Assembly (NCBI GenBank): GCA_002402825.1
Contig: DHGP01000016.1
Coordinates: 16,406 to 80,405, forward strand
Source: Firmicutes bacterium UBA4795
GTDB lineage: Bacteria; Bacillota; Desulfotomaculia; Desulfotomaculales; Nap2-2B
Reading direction: 5' to 3'
DNA: 64,000 bases
Shown here: one piece after another, positions 41,821 through 49,904 of the stretch
Layout of the letters: each line of letters starts with the position of its first letter
How positions within the stretch are numbered: the first letter of the stretch is position 1
The notes under the pieces: model-generated
The model's input: the letters and a program-made list of their open reading frames with translations, nothing else
The model's database searches: none
What the model was told of the DNA's origin: nothing
Translations under genes and position numbers: made by a program

Positions 41821-43227
41821 TTACTTATACCTTATGACTTCAAAACGTTCTAGTTTTACGGGTTCGTTAGGTCCGATTCCCGCTTTTTGGCGGGCTATGG
41901 CAACCTGTTGGGCAGGGGTATCAATTCCTTCTAAGTCAGGAAGTAATAAGCCGGAGCGGCCGCCTGAACACACAATTACCCCGTATCTTTTGGGATCTAA
42001 CTCTTCCAGGCCTTTTATCGGCTCTGGCTCAGTTAAAACGTCAACGGAAATTTCTAATTCATCCAGTTCTTCTATTTCTACCGGGTAAAACCGTGGGTCT
42101 CTAGTGGCGGAACTAATGGCATTATTAGCTACCTCTTCTACAATATTTTTACACTGGGGAATAATGGTTCCAATGCAGCCCCTTAAATTGCCGTGTTTTT
42201 TGAGCGAAACAAAAACACCGGCCCTTTTAGCAAATTCTGGTGGAATATTTTCTGTGGGGTATGCTTTTTGTTTACCTTGATAATAGTTTTCCAAAGTTTG
42301 CCGGGCTACCTGGACTAAAAAGCTGGGACTTTCTTGTTGTTCTCTTTTTTTTATCTTTTTCTGTTGTGAAGCATAAAGTTCCGCCAGTAAATTTCTCGCC
42401 GGGTTTTGTTTTTCTGGTTTTATGGCCGCCACCATATAACCTACCCCAAAAGGACCTTCATAAGATAAAACGGACGGTTTAAGATTAAAGCCGTCAAACG
42501 CTCCTAACATCATGATTATAGGGCGTAAACCACATTCTCCTGCCCGTTCAATTAGTTCCCGGTCCAAATTAATAATTCCTTTTACGTCAGCTTCGCCTAT
42601 TAACTGGACTACTTTTTGGTCAAACTCCTTGCCGCGCGGCTCATAGCCAGCAGGAGCATCGGGAAAGAGGCGGTGAGATAAATCACCACTAGCTAAAACA
42701 GCCACTTTCTTTTTTAAATTTATCGCGGCCCTTTGAATGGCCACCCCAAAAGTATAAAGCTGGGGAAAAGGAAATAAGCCCATAGATATGGCTACCAAGG
42801 GTAAATCAATCCCGCCTTTTTGTAAAAAATACAAGGGAACCATTAGACCATGGTCCAACTCCGGGATGAAGCCATAATGGTGCTCCGTATTTTCTAACAG
42901 AATTACCTCTATATTTAAATCACCAGCTTGTTTTTTAATCTCTTGAGCCATAAATAAATCATTGGCTAAATCAAAACTTAGCTGGGGAGCTCTAAATCCC
43001 GCCAGGTTGCCTTTGAGGCGCGGCGCAAAGTTTATCGCAATGCCATCACGAAAGACCGGAGCGTGGGGCGAAATCATGACCAGCGTTTCAGCGTTGCTTT
43101 CTTTAAGTTTCTGGGCTAGCTTTAACATGGCCTGTTGTGATTTTTTTACTACGTTTGCTTCCTCACGGCCTATTTCTGGAATCATAATTGGGGGATGGGG
43201 ACAGGTGCCGCCAAATACAATTAACAT
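41821..43227 (-). CDS. AmmeMemoRadiSam fusion: Memo-like plus AMMECR1
   Basis: 468 residues. The N-terminal half (about 1-270) is the Memo/extradiol-dioxygenase fold with TCPHPPIMIPEIG, ISPHAPVFRDG and ENTEHHYGFIPELDHGLMVPLYF. The C-terminal half (about 285-468) is AMMECR1 with FVSLKKHGNLRGCIGTI, RFYPVEIEELDELEISVDVL and GLLLPDLEG. AmrB and AmrA are usually separate in archaea but fused in many clostridia. It precedes amrS in the same operon. Family call secure. Confidence 0.92.
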   Translation of the reverse strand: MLIVFGGTCPHPPIMIPEIGREEANVVKKSQQAMLKLAQKLKESNAETLVMISPHAPVFRDGIAINFAPRLKGNLAGFRAPQLSFDLANDLFMAQEIKKQAGDLNIEVILLENTEHHYGFIPELDHGLMVPLYFLQKGGIDLPLVAISMGLFPFPQLYTFGVAIQRAAINLKKKVAVLASGDLSHRLFPDAPAGYEPRGKEFDQKVVQLIGEADVKGIINLDRELIERAGECGLRPIIMMLGAFDGFNLKPSVLSYEGPFGVGYMVAAIKPEKQNPARNLLAELYASQQKKIKKREQQESPSFLVQVARQTLENYYQGKQKAYPTENIPPEFAKRAGVFVSLKKHGNLRGCIGTIIPQCKNIVEEVANNAISSATRDPRFYPVEIEELDELEISVDVLTEPEPIKGLEELDPKRYGVIVCSGGRSGLLLPDLEGIDTPAQQVAIARQKAGIGPNEPVKLERFEVIRYK

Positions 43228-43389
43228 AATTTTCTCACTCCTTTCTTTTTCCTATTTTCTTTTTTCCTATTTTCCCTTTATTTTATTCCATTTTACCAAA
43301 AAATTAAAGCTATAAACAAATTTACTCTTAAAAAATTTCTAGATTTAAATATAATATAATCTATAAAAAAAACTTTATAAGGGTGGTAC

Positions 43390-43896
43390 ATGATGAATCT
43401 TAAAAATAATAACATTTCAGAAACAGCAAAAAGTGAATTGTTAAGTAAGCTTATGTTAGCCTGGGACGGACAGTGGTTTCTTAAGGTAGTGGAAGAATTT
43501 GGTCTTGAATACGGATTAAAGTTAAATACGAGGGTCAGGCTTGCTTTTGCCCGGATAGAAATGCGCTCATTGCTTGATGTTCTAAACAAAAAAGAGGCTG
43601 ACAATTTTGAAGAGGCTATAAATATAATTTATTTTTATTGTCAGGAAGTTTTAAATATAAGTTCCCAGCACGAAATAGAAGTTGTAAATCATAGTGCTAC
43701 CATTAAAGTAACTTTTTGTCCTATTTTAGAAAACTGCCGCCGCGCTGACCTGCCCCGTTATGACCAAGCCTGTTTGGGTTGTTCTCAGATATGGCAAGAA
43801 TGGTTAAAAATCTTATTGCCTGAAGAAAAATGCTATGTCCAGGCAGTAAAACAAATGGGACGTAACGATGAGTTTTGTTTGCTGTATATTTTTTAA
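43390..43896 (+). CDS. DUF6125-like cytosolic protein
   Basis: 168 residues, no membrane segment. The start MLAWDGQWFLKVVEEFGLEYGLKLN resembles the DUF6125 family. The C-terminal half has a Cys-rich block CPILENCRRADLPRYDQACLGC (four Cys) that could bind a metal or cluster. AAGGGTGG precedes the ATG. Not recognised beyond the domain family; stands alone before element C. Confidence 0.6.
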   Translation: MMNLKNNNISETAKSELLSKLMLAWDGQWFLKVVEEFGLEYGLKLNTRVRLAFARIEMRSLLDVLNKKEADNFEEAINIIYFYCQEVLNISSQHEIEVVNHSATIKVTFCPILENCRRADLPRYDQACLGCSQIWQEWLKILLPEEKCYVQAVKQMGRNDEFCLLYIF

Positions 43897-43911
43897 ATTA
43901 AATTATTATTT

Positions 43912-44016
43912 GTAACTATTCAGGTAGGCACAGAGGAGCAAAGGTACAGAGATCCAAAGGAAAATGAAAAAACTTTGTGCCTGTGTGCCTTTGCCCCTAT
44001 GAACCTGAGTAGTTAC
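43912..44016. repeat. TIR-element copy C
   Basis: 105 bases. Left end GTAACTATTCAGGTAGGCAC (43912-43931), right end ending CCTGAGTAGTTAC (44004-44016). In reverse orientation it matches copy B end for end, but lacks the central GCAGATCTC part. It lies between the convergent DUF6125-like and lexA genes. Confidence 0.8.
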
Positions 44017-44059
44017 TTTGGTTTCATTATTTTTCACTATTAAAATAAAATATAGTTTT

Positions 44060-44659
44060 TTAGTAGCTCCTAACTAGCGATACTACCTTTCCCAAAATAT
44101 TAGCTTCTTTAACCAAGATTGGCTCCATGGTTTTGTTTTCCGGTTGAAGCCGAATGTGACTATTTTCTTTATAAAAACGTTTTACGGTAGCTTCGTCTTC
44201 AAGAAGAACAGCTACAATGTCTCCATTTTCGGCGGTGGGCTGCCTGCGTACCACTACCAGGTCACCGTCGAAAATACCCGCTTCAATCATACTTTTGCCT
44301 TGTACCCTTAAAGCAAAGAAATCACCGTGGCCGATTAGTTCTGATGATAAAACAAGAACATCCTCCCGATTTTCTACTGCCAGGATTGGTGTTCCGGCAG
44401 CTATCTGGCCCAGCACCGGCACAAGCGTGAAACCCGGTTTTTTTAACTTGCCTAAAACTTCCATAGCCCTTGGTTTTTCCGGGTCACGGCGCAAACAACT
44501 CTTATTTTCCAGTCTTTTCAGGTAACTGTGAACTGTGGCCGTCGAATTTAAGCCCACTGCCTGACCAATTTCCCTTACAGATGGTGGGTAGCCTTTCTCA
44601 TCAACTACCCTTATTATAAAATCCAGTATTTGCTGCTCCCTTTCGGTTAATGGGGACAT
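44060..44659 (-). CDS. lexA: SOS repressor LexA
   Basis: Represses DNA-damage genes and cleaves itself when RecA is activated. The 199 residues have a winged-helix N-terminal domain (about 1-70, YPPSVREIGQAVGLNSTATVHSYL), the Ala88-Gly89 cleavage site (GQIAAGTP), the serine nucleophile Ser123 (GKSMIE) and Lys160 (ATVKRFY). A good promoter with a symmetric spacer lies directly upstream. No imuA/recA neighbour. Identification secure. Confidence 0.96.
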   Translation of the reverse strand: MSPLTEREQQILDFIIRVVDEKGYPPSVREIGQAVGLNSTATVHSYLKRLENKSCLRRDPEKPRAMEVLGKLKKPGFTLVPVLGQIAAGTPILAVENREDVLVLSSELIGHGDFFALRVQGKSMIEAGIFDGDLVVVRRQPTAENGDIVAVLLEDEATVKRFYKENSHIRLQPENKTMEPILVKEANILGKVVSLVRSY

Positions 44660-44684
44660 ATTTTTTACCTTCCTTTTTTATAAA

Positions 44685-44713
44685 ATTATATCACTGTACA
44701 GGTGTTTTGTAAA
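44685..44713 (-). promoter_or_regulatory. lexA promoter with palindromic spacer
   Basis: Minus strand: TTTACA (44713-44708), 17-base spacer, TATAAT (44690-44685). The spacer holds the near-palindrome CACCTGTACAGTG, a possible self-operator. It does not match the Gram-positive SOS box GAAC-N4-GTTC. Confidence 0.6.
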
Positions 44714-44812
44714 CATAAGTTTAGAGTAATGATAAAATAGAGGTTCTGCTAGACAACTACCTATAATTTAAGTAAAATTAGTTAAAAACTAAACGAAATA
44801 AAGGAGGAGCTT

Positions 44813-45769
44813 ATGCTAAAGTACCCTAAAGTTATTTGTTCAGCCTTATTAATTATTACTTTTTTGCTTGGCATCTTTTTTGGGAGCGGGTGCAGTAAAA
44901 AAGAAGCCACAGTTTCACCAGGGAAAGAAGGTCTTCGATTTCCTTTGACTATTCAAGATGATTTAGGGCGCAAAGTAAAAATTACTAAAAAACCTGCGCG
45001 TATTGTTTCCCTGTCTCCTTCAAATACAGAAATTCTTTTTGCCCTGGGATTGGATAAGCAAATTGTAGGGGTAACAAAATATTGTAACTACCCATTTGAG
45101 GCTTTAAAAAAACCAAAGGTAGGAGGTTTTGCTGATCCTAGCTTAGAACTGATTGTAAACGCAAAACCTGATTTGGTTTTGGCTAGCAGTATTCATAAGG
45201 AACTTATTTATCGCCTGGAGGAGTTTTCTATTCCCGTCATTGCCTTGGAACCAAAAAGTATAGAACAAGTGCTGGAGAAAATCTTGCTGGTTGGAAAAGC
45301 CACCGGGACAAATGAAGAAGCTCAAAACATAGTAGAAAACCTGAAAAAACAAATTAATGAGGTCGAAGTAAAAGTAAAAAACTTGCCAGAAGATAAAAAA
45401 CCGCGGGTATTTTTTGAGTTATACCATGAGCCCCTTACCACAATAGGCGGGAAAAGCTATATTCATGATTTAATTTCGGTGGCAGGCGGGAAAAATATTA
45501 CGGGCAGTTTAAATCAAGAATGGCTAACCTATAATACAGAACAAATTTTAGCTCAGGACCCCGAGGTAATTATCTTTGTTAATCACCATGCTTCAAAGCA
45601 GACGGTAGAGCAGGTTAAAAAGCGCTCTAACTGGCAAAATATATCAGCCGTGAAAAATAACCGGATTTATCTTTTGGCTAATGAAAATATAGTCTTGCGT
45701 CCCGGTCCCCGTTTGGGAGAAGGTTTAAAAACTTTAGCCGGCATGATTCATCCGGATATTTTTAAGTAA
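44813..45769 (+). CDS. btuF: B12/siderophore-type ABC importer binding lipoprotein
   Basis: 318 residues. Lipoprotein signal with lipobox IFFGSGCSKK (Cys about 27), then the periplasmic-binding-protein-2 fold: IQDDLGRKVKITKKPARIVSLSPSNTEILFALG and later LITVAGGKN-like (ISVAGGKNITG). It is the first gene of a three-gene importer. BtuF-like features and the cobalamin theme of the window favour a corrinoid, but no B12 riboswitch precedes it, so iron-siderophore or haem cannot be excluded. AGGAGG before the ATG. Confidence 0.82.
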   Translation: MLKYPKVICSALLIITFLLGIFFGSGCSKKEATVSPGKEGLRFPLTIQDDLGRKVKITKKPARIVSLSPSNTEILFALGLDKQIVGVTKYCNYPFEALKKPKVGGFADPSLELIVNAKPDLVLASSIHKELIYRLEEFSIPVIALEPKSIEQVLEKILLVGKATGTNEEAQNIVENLKKQINEVEVKVKNLPEDKKPRVFFELYHEPLTTIGGKSYIHDLISVAGGKNITGSLNQEWLTYNTEQILAQDPEVIIFVNHHASKQTVEQVKKRSNWQNISAVKNNRIYLLANENIVLRPGPRLGEGLKTLAGMIHPDIFK

Positions 45770-45825
45770 AATAAAAATCTAAAAAAATATATAAAGTACA
45801 TAAAAACAAAAGGAACGTTATATCA

Positions 45826-46872
45826 TTGGGTCAAATTTTAAAATGGCGGTTAATTTTTATAGCTCTTTTGCTTCTTCTTTTTTTAATTATTATGGGTTGT
45901 CTTACCATTGGTCCTGCCCCAGGATCAATTTTAAATGTATTTTTAATTCTGGCTAGAAATATCCTGGGTTTAACCTTTTTTAAACCTGAGGAAAGGTGGT
46001 CCTCAACTTTTGAAACGATTATCTTTGCCGTACGTTTACCCCGGCTTATTTTAGCTGCCCTGGTTGGGGCGGCGTTGGCCAGCGCAGGGGTGGTATTACA
46101 AGGTCTTTTAAAGAATCCTCTGGCGGACCCTTATATTTTAGGAATTTCTTCCGGAGCCGCCTTGGGGGCCACTCTGGCTATCCTTTTGGGGCTTGGTAGC
46201 AGTCTGTTTGGTTCATATACCCTCCCGGCCATGGCTTTTATTGGGGCCATAATTACTATTTTTATCGTTTATAATATATCACGGGTAGGCCAACAAGTGC
46301 CTATGGGCAATTTGCTGCTTGCCGGAATTGCCGTAGGGGCCTTTTTTTCGGCCTTAGTCACTCTGGTAATGGTATTTAGCGGGAAAGACCTGCACGCGGT
46401 AATTTTTTGGCTGATGGGGGGACTTGCTAACAGAGGCTGGGGTCACGTGAAGGCAATATTGCCTTATTTCCTGGTGGGCATAATCCCTATTTACCTTACC
46501 AGGCGAAAACTTAACCTCTTGCTCCTGGGAGAAGAAGCAGCCCAGCACTTAGGGGTTGAAGTTGAAACTTTAAAAGTTATCCTTTTAGGGGCGGTTACTT
46601 TAATGGTTGCTGCCTCCGTGTCTATGAGCGGGATTATTGGTTTTGTAGGTTTAATCATTCCCCATATTTTTCGCCTTTTAGTCGGGCCCGATCACCGTAT
46701 TTTGTTACCGGTTTCTGCCTTAGGGGGAGCTATTTTTTTAGTTTTAATGGATACGTTAGCCCGAACAGCTGCCGCCCCCCTGGAAATACCCGTGGGTGTT
46801 ATTACTGCTTTATGGGGAGGACCGTTTTTTATTTACCTTTTAAGAAAAAAGAAAGGTACCGTAGGGTTTTAA
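45826..46872 (+). CDS. btuC: FecCD-family permease (BtuC-like)
   Basis: 348 residues, about ten membrane helices. Family landmarks: VRLPRLILAALVGAALASAGVVLQGLLKNPLADPYILGISSGA (about 67-107), MGGLANRGWGHV, and SGIIGFVGLIIPHIFRLLVGPDHR, the cytoplasmic loop that contacts the ATPase. Start is TTG at 45826 with AAAAGGAACG upstream. Between the binding protein and the ATPase of the same importer. Family call secure; substrate as for btuF. Confidence 0.9.
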   Translation: MGQILKWRLIFIALLLLLFLIIMGCLTIGPAPGSILNVFLILARNILGLTFFKPEERWSSTFETIIFAVRLPRLILAALVGAALASAGVVLQGLLKNPLADPYILGISSGAALGATLAILLGLGSSLFGSYTLPAMAFIGAIITIFIVYNISRVGQQVPMGNLLLAGIAVGAFFSALVTLVMVFSGKDLHAVIFWLMGGLANRGWGHVKAILPYFLVGIIPIYLTRRKLNLLLLGEEAAQHLGVEVETLKVILLGAVTLMVAASVSMSGIIGFVGLIIPHIFRLLVGPDHRILLPVSALGGAIFLVLMDTLARTAAAPLEIPVGVITALWGGPFFIYLLRKKKGTVGF

Positions 46873-46890
46873 AGGAGCGGAAAAGTTTTT

Positions 46891-48162
46891 ATGTCTGTTG
46901 CTGTTATAGAAATATGTGACGTGACCTGTAAATATGATACGGTTAAAGTATTAGAAGAAGTAAATTTTAAGATCCGGCGCGGTTCTTTTACCGGAATTAT
47001 AGGACCAAACGGTTCCGGTAAATCTACCCTTTTAAAAATAATTAGTAAAGCGTTAAAACCAAACCGCGGTACGGTATGGTTGAACGAACAAAATATTTAT
47101 CACTTAAAGGCCCAGGCAATAGCCCAACAAATGGCGGTAGTACCTCAAGAAACAGTTATCTCCTTTCCTTTTTTGGTTAAGGAAGTGGTAATGATGGGTC
47201 GCTCTCCCTATCTGGGCCTTTGGCAGGCGGAAGGAAAAAGGGATTACGTTATTTGCCACCAGGCCATGCAGTTAACCAATACCTTGCCTTTAGCTAACCG
47301 TCCGGTCACCACCTTGAGTGGAGGTGAAAAACAGCGGGTGATTATTGCCCAGGCTTTGACGCAGGAACCAGAAGTTCTTCTTTTGGATGAACCTACTTCC
47401 CATTTGGATATAAATCACCAGTTAGAAATTATGGAACTCTTGCAAAGGTTAAACCAGGAGCAAAAATTAACTATTGTGGCGGTTTTCCACGACCTTAATT
47501 TAGCCGCCCAATATTGCGATCAAATAATTTTACTTCACCAAGGGAAAATCTACGCTTTAGGAAAACCGGAAGAGGTGCTTATTAAAAAGAACATACAGGA
47601 AGTATACCAAACTAAGGTTTTAATTGAAAAGCACTCTCTTACCGGTCGCCCTTACTTGACGCTTCTGCCTGGCAATATTTTTTTAACCGCTCAAAAAGCA
47701 AGGTTAAAAAATAAGCATATTCACGTTATTTGTGGAGGTGGGGCCGGAACAAATATTTTGCGTTTTTTAGTCAGTCAGGGTTATACTATAACGGCGGGAG
47801 TATTAAATAAAGGGGATGTTGACCTGGAAACAGCAAAAACTCTTGATATAACCGTAATTGAGGAAGCTCCCTTTATGCCTGTTTCTCAAGCAAGCCATTG
47901 CCTTAATCTAGAAATGATTCAAAAAGCAGATGCCTGTCTGGTAGCCTGTATTCCTTTTGGTCACGGCAACATAAAAAACCTTGAAGCCGTTGCTTTTGCC
48001 CTGGAAAAGGGGAAACCCGTATTTTTTATGGAAGAAAACGAAAATGACATAGCTTTACGTGATTATACGGAGGGAAAAGCAGAAAAATTATACCAGGACC
48101 TGATAAAAAAGGGAGCCTACCCCTTATCAGATACAGAAAGCATCCATACCTTTTTTGCTTGA
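46891..48162 (+). CDS. btuD: BtuD-like ABC ATPase fused to a Rossmann-like domain
   Basis: 423 residues, about 160 more than a plain importer ATPase. ATPase part (about 1-255): Walker A IIGPNGSGKSTLLK, signature LSGGEKQRVIIAQ, Walker B LLLDEPTSHLD and VFHDLNLAAQYCD. C-terminal part (about 262-423) starts HIHVICGGGAGTNILRFLV, a glycine-rich nucleotide-binding-like turn, and continues with KADACLVACIPFGHGNIKNLEA. The second domain is unlike CbiZ and might process or sense the cargo. The ATPase call is secure, the C-terminal role unknown. Confidence 0.88.
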   Translation: MSVAVIEICDVTCKYDTVKVLEEVNFKIRRGSFTGIIGPNGSGKSTLLKIISKALKPNRGTVWLNEQNIYHLKAQAIAQQMAVVPQETVISFPFLVKEVVMMGRSPYLGLWQAEGKRDYVICHQAMQLTNTLPLANRPVTTLSGGEKQRVIIAQALTQEPEVLLLDEPTSHLDINHQLEIMELLQRLNQEQKLTIVAVFHDLNLAAQYCDQIILLHQGKIYALGKPEEVLIKKNIQEVYQTKVLIEKHSLTGRPYLTLLPGNIFLTAQKARLKNKHIHVICGGGAGTNILRFLVSQGYTITAGVLNKGDVDLETAKTLDITVIEEAPFMPVSQASHCLNLEMIQKADACLVACIPFGHGNIKNLEAVAFALEKGKPVFFMEENENDIALRDYTEGKAEKLYQDLIKKGAYPLSDTESIHTFFA

Positions 48163-48192
48163 AGCAAGGCCAATTCTAATGGAGGGTTTTCA

Positions 48193-49866
48193 TTGGCATT
48201 ACTTGATGTACGCAGGCGAAAAAAACATTTAAAACGGTACCGTGAAATAGCTCAGATTTTCAGCCGGCACGGGCTTGGTCATTTATTACAAATCCTTGAC
48301 TTGACAAAATTTTTACCTGCCCGTCAAAAAAAAGAAAAGGAAAGTAAAAGACCACGGATGAATTCGGCCGAACGCTTACTCCTTGCTTTGGAAGAGTTAG
48401 GGCCTACTTTCATTAAGTTAGGTCAATTGCTTTCTACCCGGGCAGATTTATTACCACCTGCGTATATTCAGCAATTGCAAAAATTGCAGGACCAATTGCC
48501 ATCCTTTCCTTTTGACCAGGTAGCTGATTGTCTGGAAAGAGAACTGGGCCGGCCTTATGATAGTGTTTTCACCCAGTTTAATCCTGTACCTATAGCGGCT
48601 GCCTCTATTGGTCAAGTGCACAGAGCTACCTTAAAAACAGGACAGGAAGTAGCCGTAAAAGTAAAAAGGCCGGGAATAGAAAAAATATTAGCCACTGATA
48701 TTGAAATACTGTACGACTTAGCCAGTCTCATAGATAAATACGGCTTATGGAAAGATATGTATAATTTTCGGGAAATTGTACGTGAATTTGAACGTATGCT
48801 TAGCGAAGAAACAAATTTTATCCTGGAAGGTCAACACGCCCAAAATTTTCGGGCCAACTTTCGTGATGACCCCACTGTTTATATACCGGATATTTATTGG
48901 CCTTATACCACGCCGCAAATTTTGACTATGGAATTTGTAAATGGCATTAAATTAACCAACCTGGAAGAAATAACTAGTCAGGGGCTGAACAGGCAGTTAA
49001 TTGCCCAAAGACTAATTAATGCTTATTTTCGCCAAATTTTTATTTATGGTTTTTTTCACGCTGACCCTCACCCGGGCAACCTGTCCGTTCTTCCCGGGGA
49101 GCGGATTGTTCTTATGGATTTTGGGATTGTTGGAAAATTGGATGATGAAACCAGGCTTAAAATTAGTGACTTTGTCTTAGGCTTAGTTCAAAGGGACACC
49201 GCTGCTATCATAAGTACGGCTAATGAGTTAGGGATTATACCGGACCATATAAACCGGCGCTTGTTGTACCATGATGTAGATAAGTTACGGGAAAAATATT
49301 ATACCAGGTCCCTAAATGAGATAAACTTAACCGATTCCATAAATGAATTTATGCATCTTGCTTTTAAATACCGCTTGCACCTGCCCAGTCAACTTACCCT
49401 TTTGGGAAAAGCATTGGCAACGGTAGAAGGGGTAGGAAGACAACTTGACCCTAACCTTCAGATAGCAGAAATTGCCCGGCCTTTAGGGGCGCGTTTATTC
49501 AGAGAACGTTTAAACCTTGGCAACTGGAAGAAAATAATTAAAAAAAACTTCCTGACCTACCATCGTTTATTTACTAATCTACCGCAAGATTTAACCCAAA
49601 TTCTTGATATAGCCAAACGTGGTGAATTAGAAGTAAAAATTCAGCGTCAAGAGCAGGACTATGTCTTACGCAAAATAAATTCTTTGATCAACCGGTTAAT
49701 TTTAAGTATTTTACTGGCTGCCTTAATAATTGCCACACCCTTGCTATTTGTGTATAAAGTTAATATTTACAGAAATTTTTCTTTGGCCAAAACGGACCTG
49801 GTTTTCGGAGGAATATTTTTTTTACTGCTGTTATTTTCTCTTTTACGCAACCGGCATCATCCTTAG
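48193..49866 (+). CDS. UbiB/ABC1-family atypical kinase-like protein
   Basis: 557 residues of the ABC1/AarF family. Motifs are FIKLGQLLSTRADLLP (the KxGQ motif), AAASIGQVHRATL (alanine-rich nucleotide loop), AVKVKRPG, FHADPHPGNL (catalytic loop) and MDFGIVGKLDD (metal). Two C-terminal membrane helices (about 502-523, 530-550) anchor it. In proteobacteria the family supports ubiquinone synthesis; here there is no quinone neighbour, and lipid-related roles are possible. TTG start with GGAGGG. Last gene before the chemotaxis cluster. Confidence 0.9.
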   Translation: MALLDVRRRKKHLKRYREIAQIFSRHGLGHLLQILDLTKFLPARQKKEKESKRPRMNSAERLLLALEELGPTFIKLGQLLSTRADLLPPAYIQQLQKLQDQLPSFPFDQVADCLERELGRPYDSVFTQFNPVPIAAASIGQVHRATLKTGQEVAVKVKRPGIEKILATDIEILYDLASLIDKYGLWKDMYNFREIVREFERMLSEETNFILEGQHAQNFRANFRDDPTVYIPDIYWPYTTPQILTMEFVNGIKLTNLEEITSQGLNRQLIAQRLINAYFRQIFIYGFFHADPHPGNLSVLPGERIVLMDFGIVGKLDDETRLKISDFVLGLVQRDTAAIISTANELGIIPDHINRRLLYHDVDKLREKYYTRSLNEINLTDSINEFMHLAFKYRLHLPSQLTLLGKALATVEGVGRQLDPNLQIAEIARPLGARLFRERLNLGNWKKIIKKNFLTYHRLFTNLPQDLTQILDIAKRGELEVKIQRQEQDYVLRKINSLINRLILSILLAALIIATPLLFVYKVNIYRNFSLAKTDLVFGGIFFLLLLFSLLRNRHHP

Positions 49867-49904
49867 CTTTTAATTTTTAGTAAAATCGGATTAAAATGCT
49901 TAAC

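Noticed and set aside
44714..44812. Cobalamin riboswitch before btuF
   Set aside because: The gap is too short and has no B12 box or GGCCACTG-type block.
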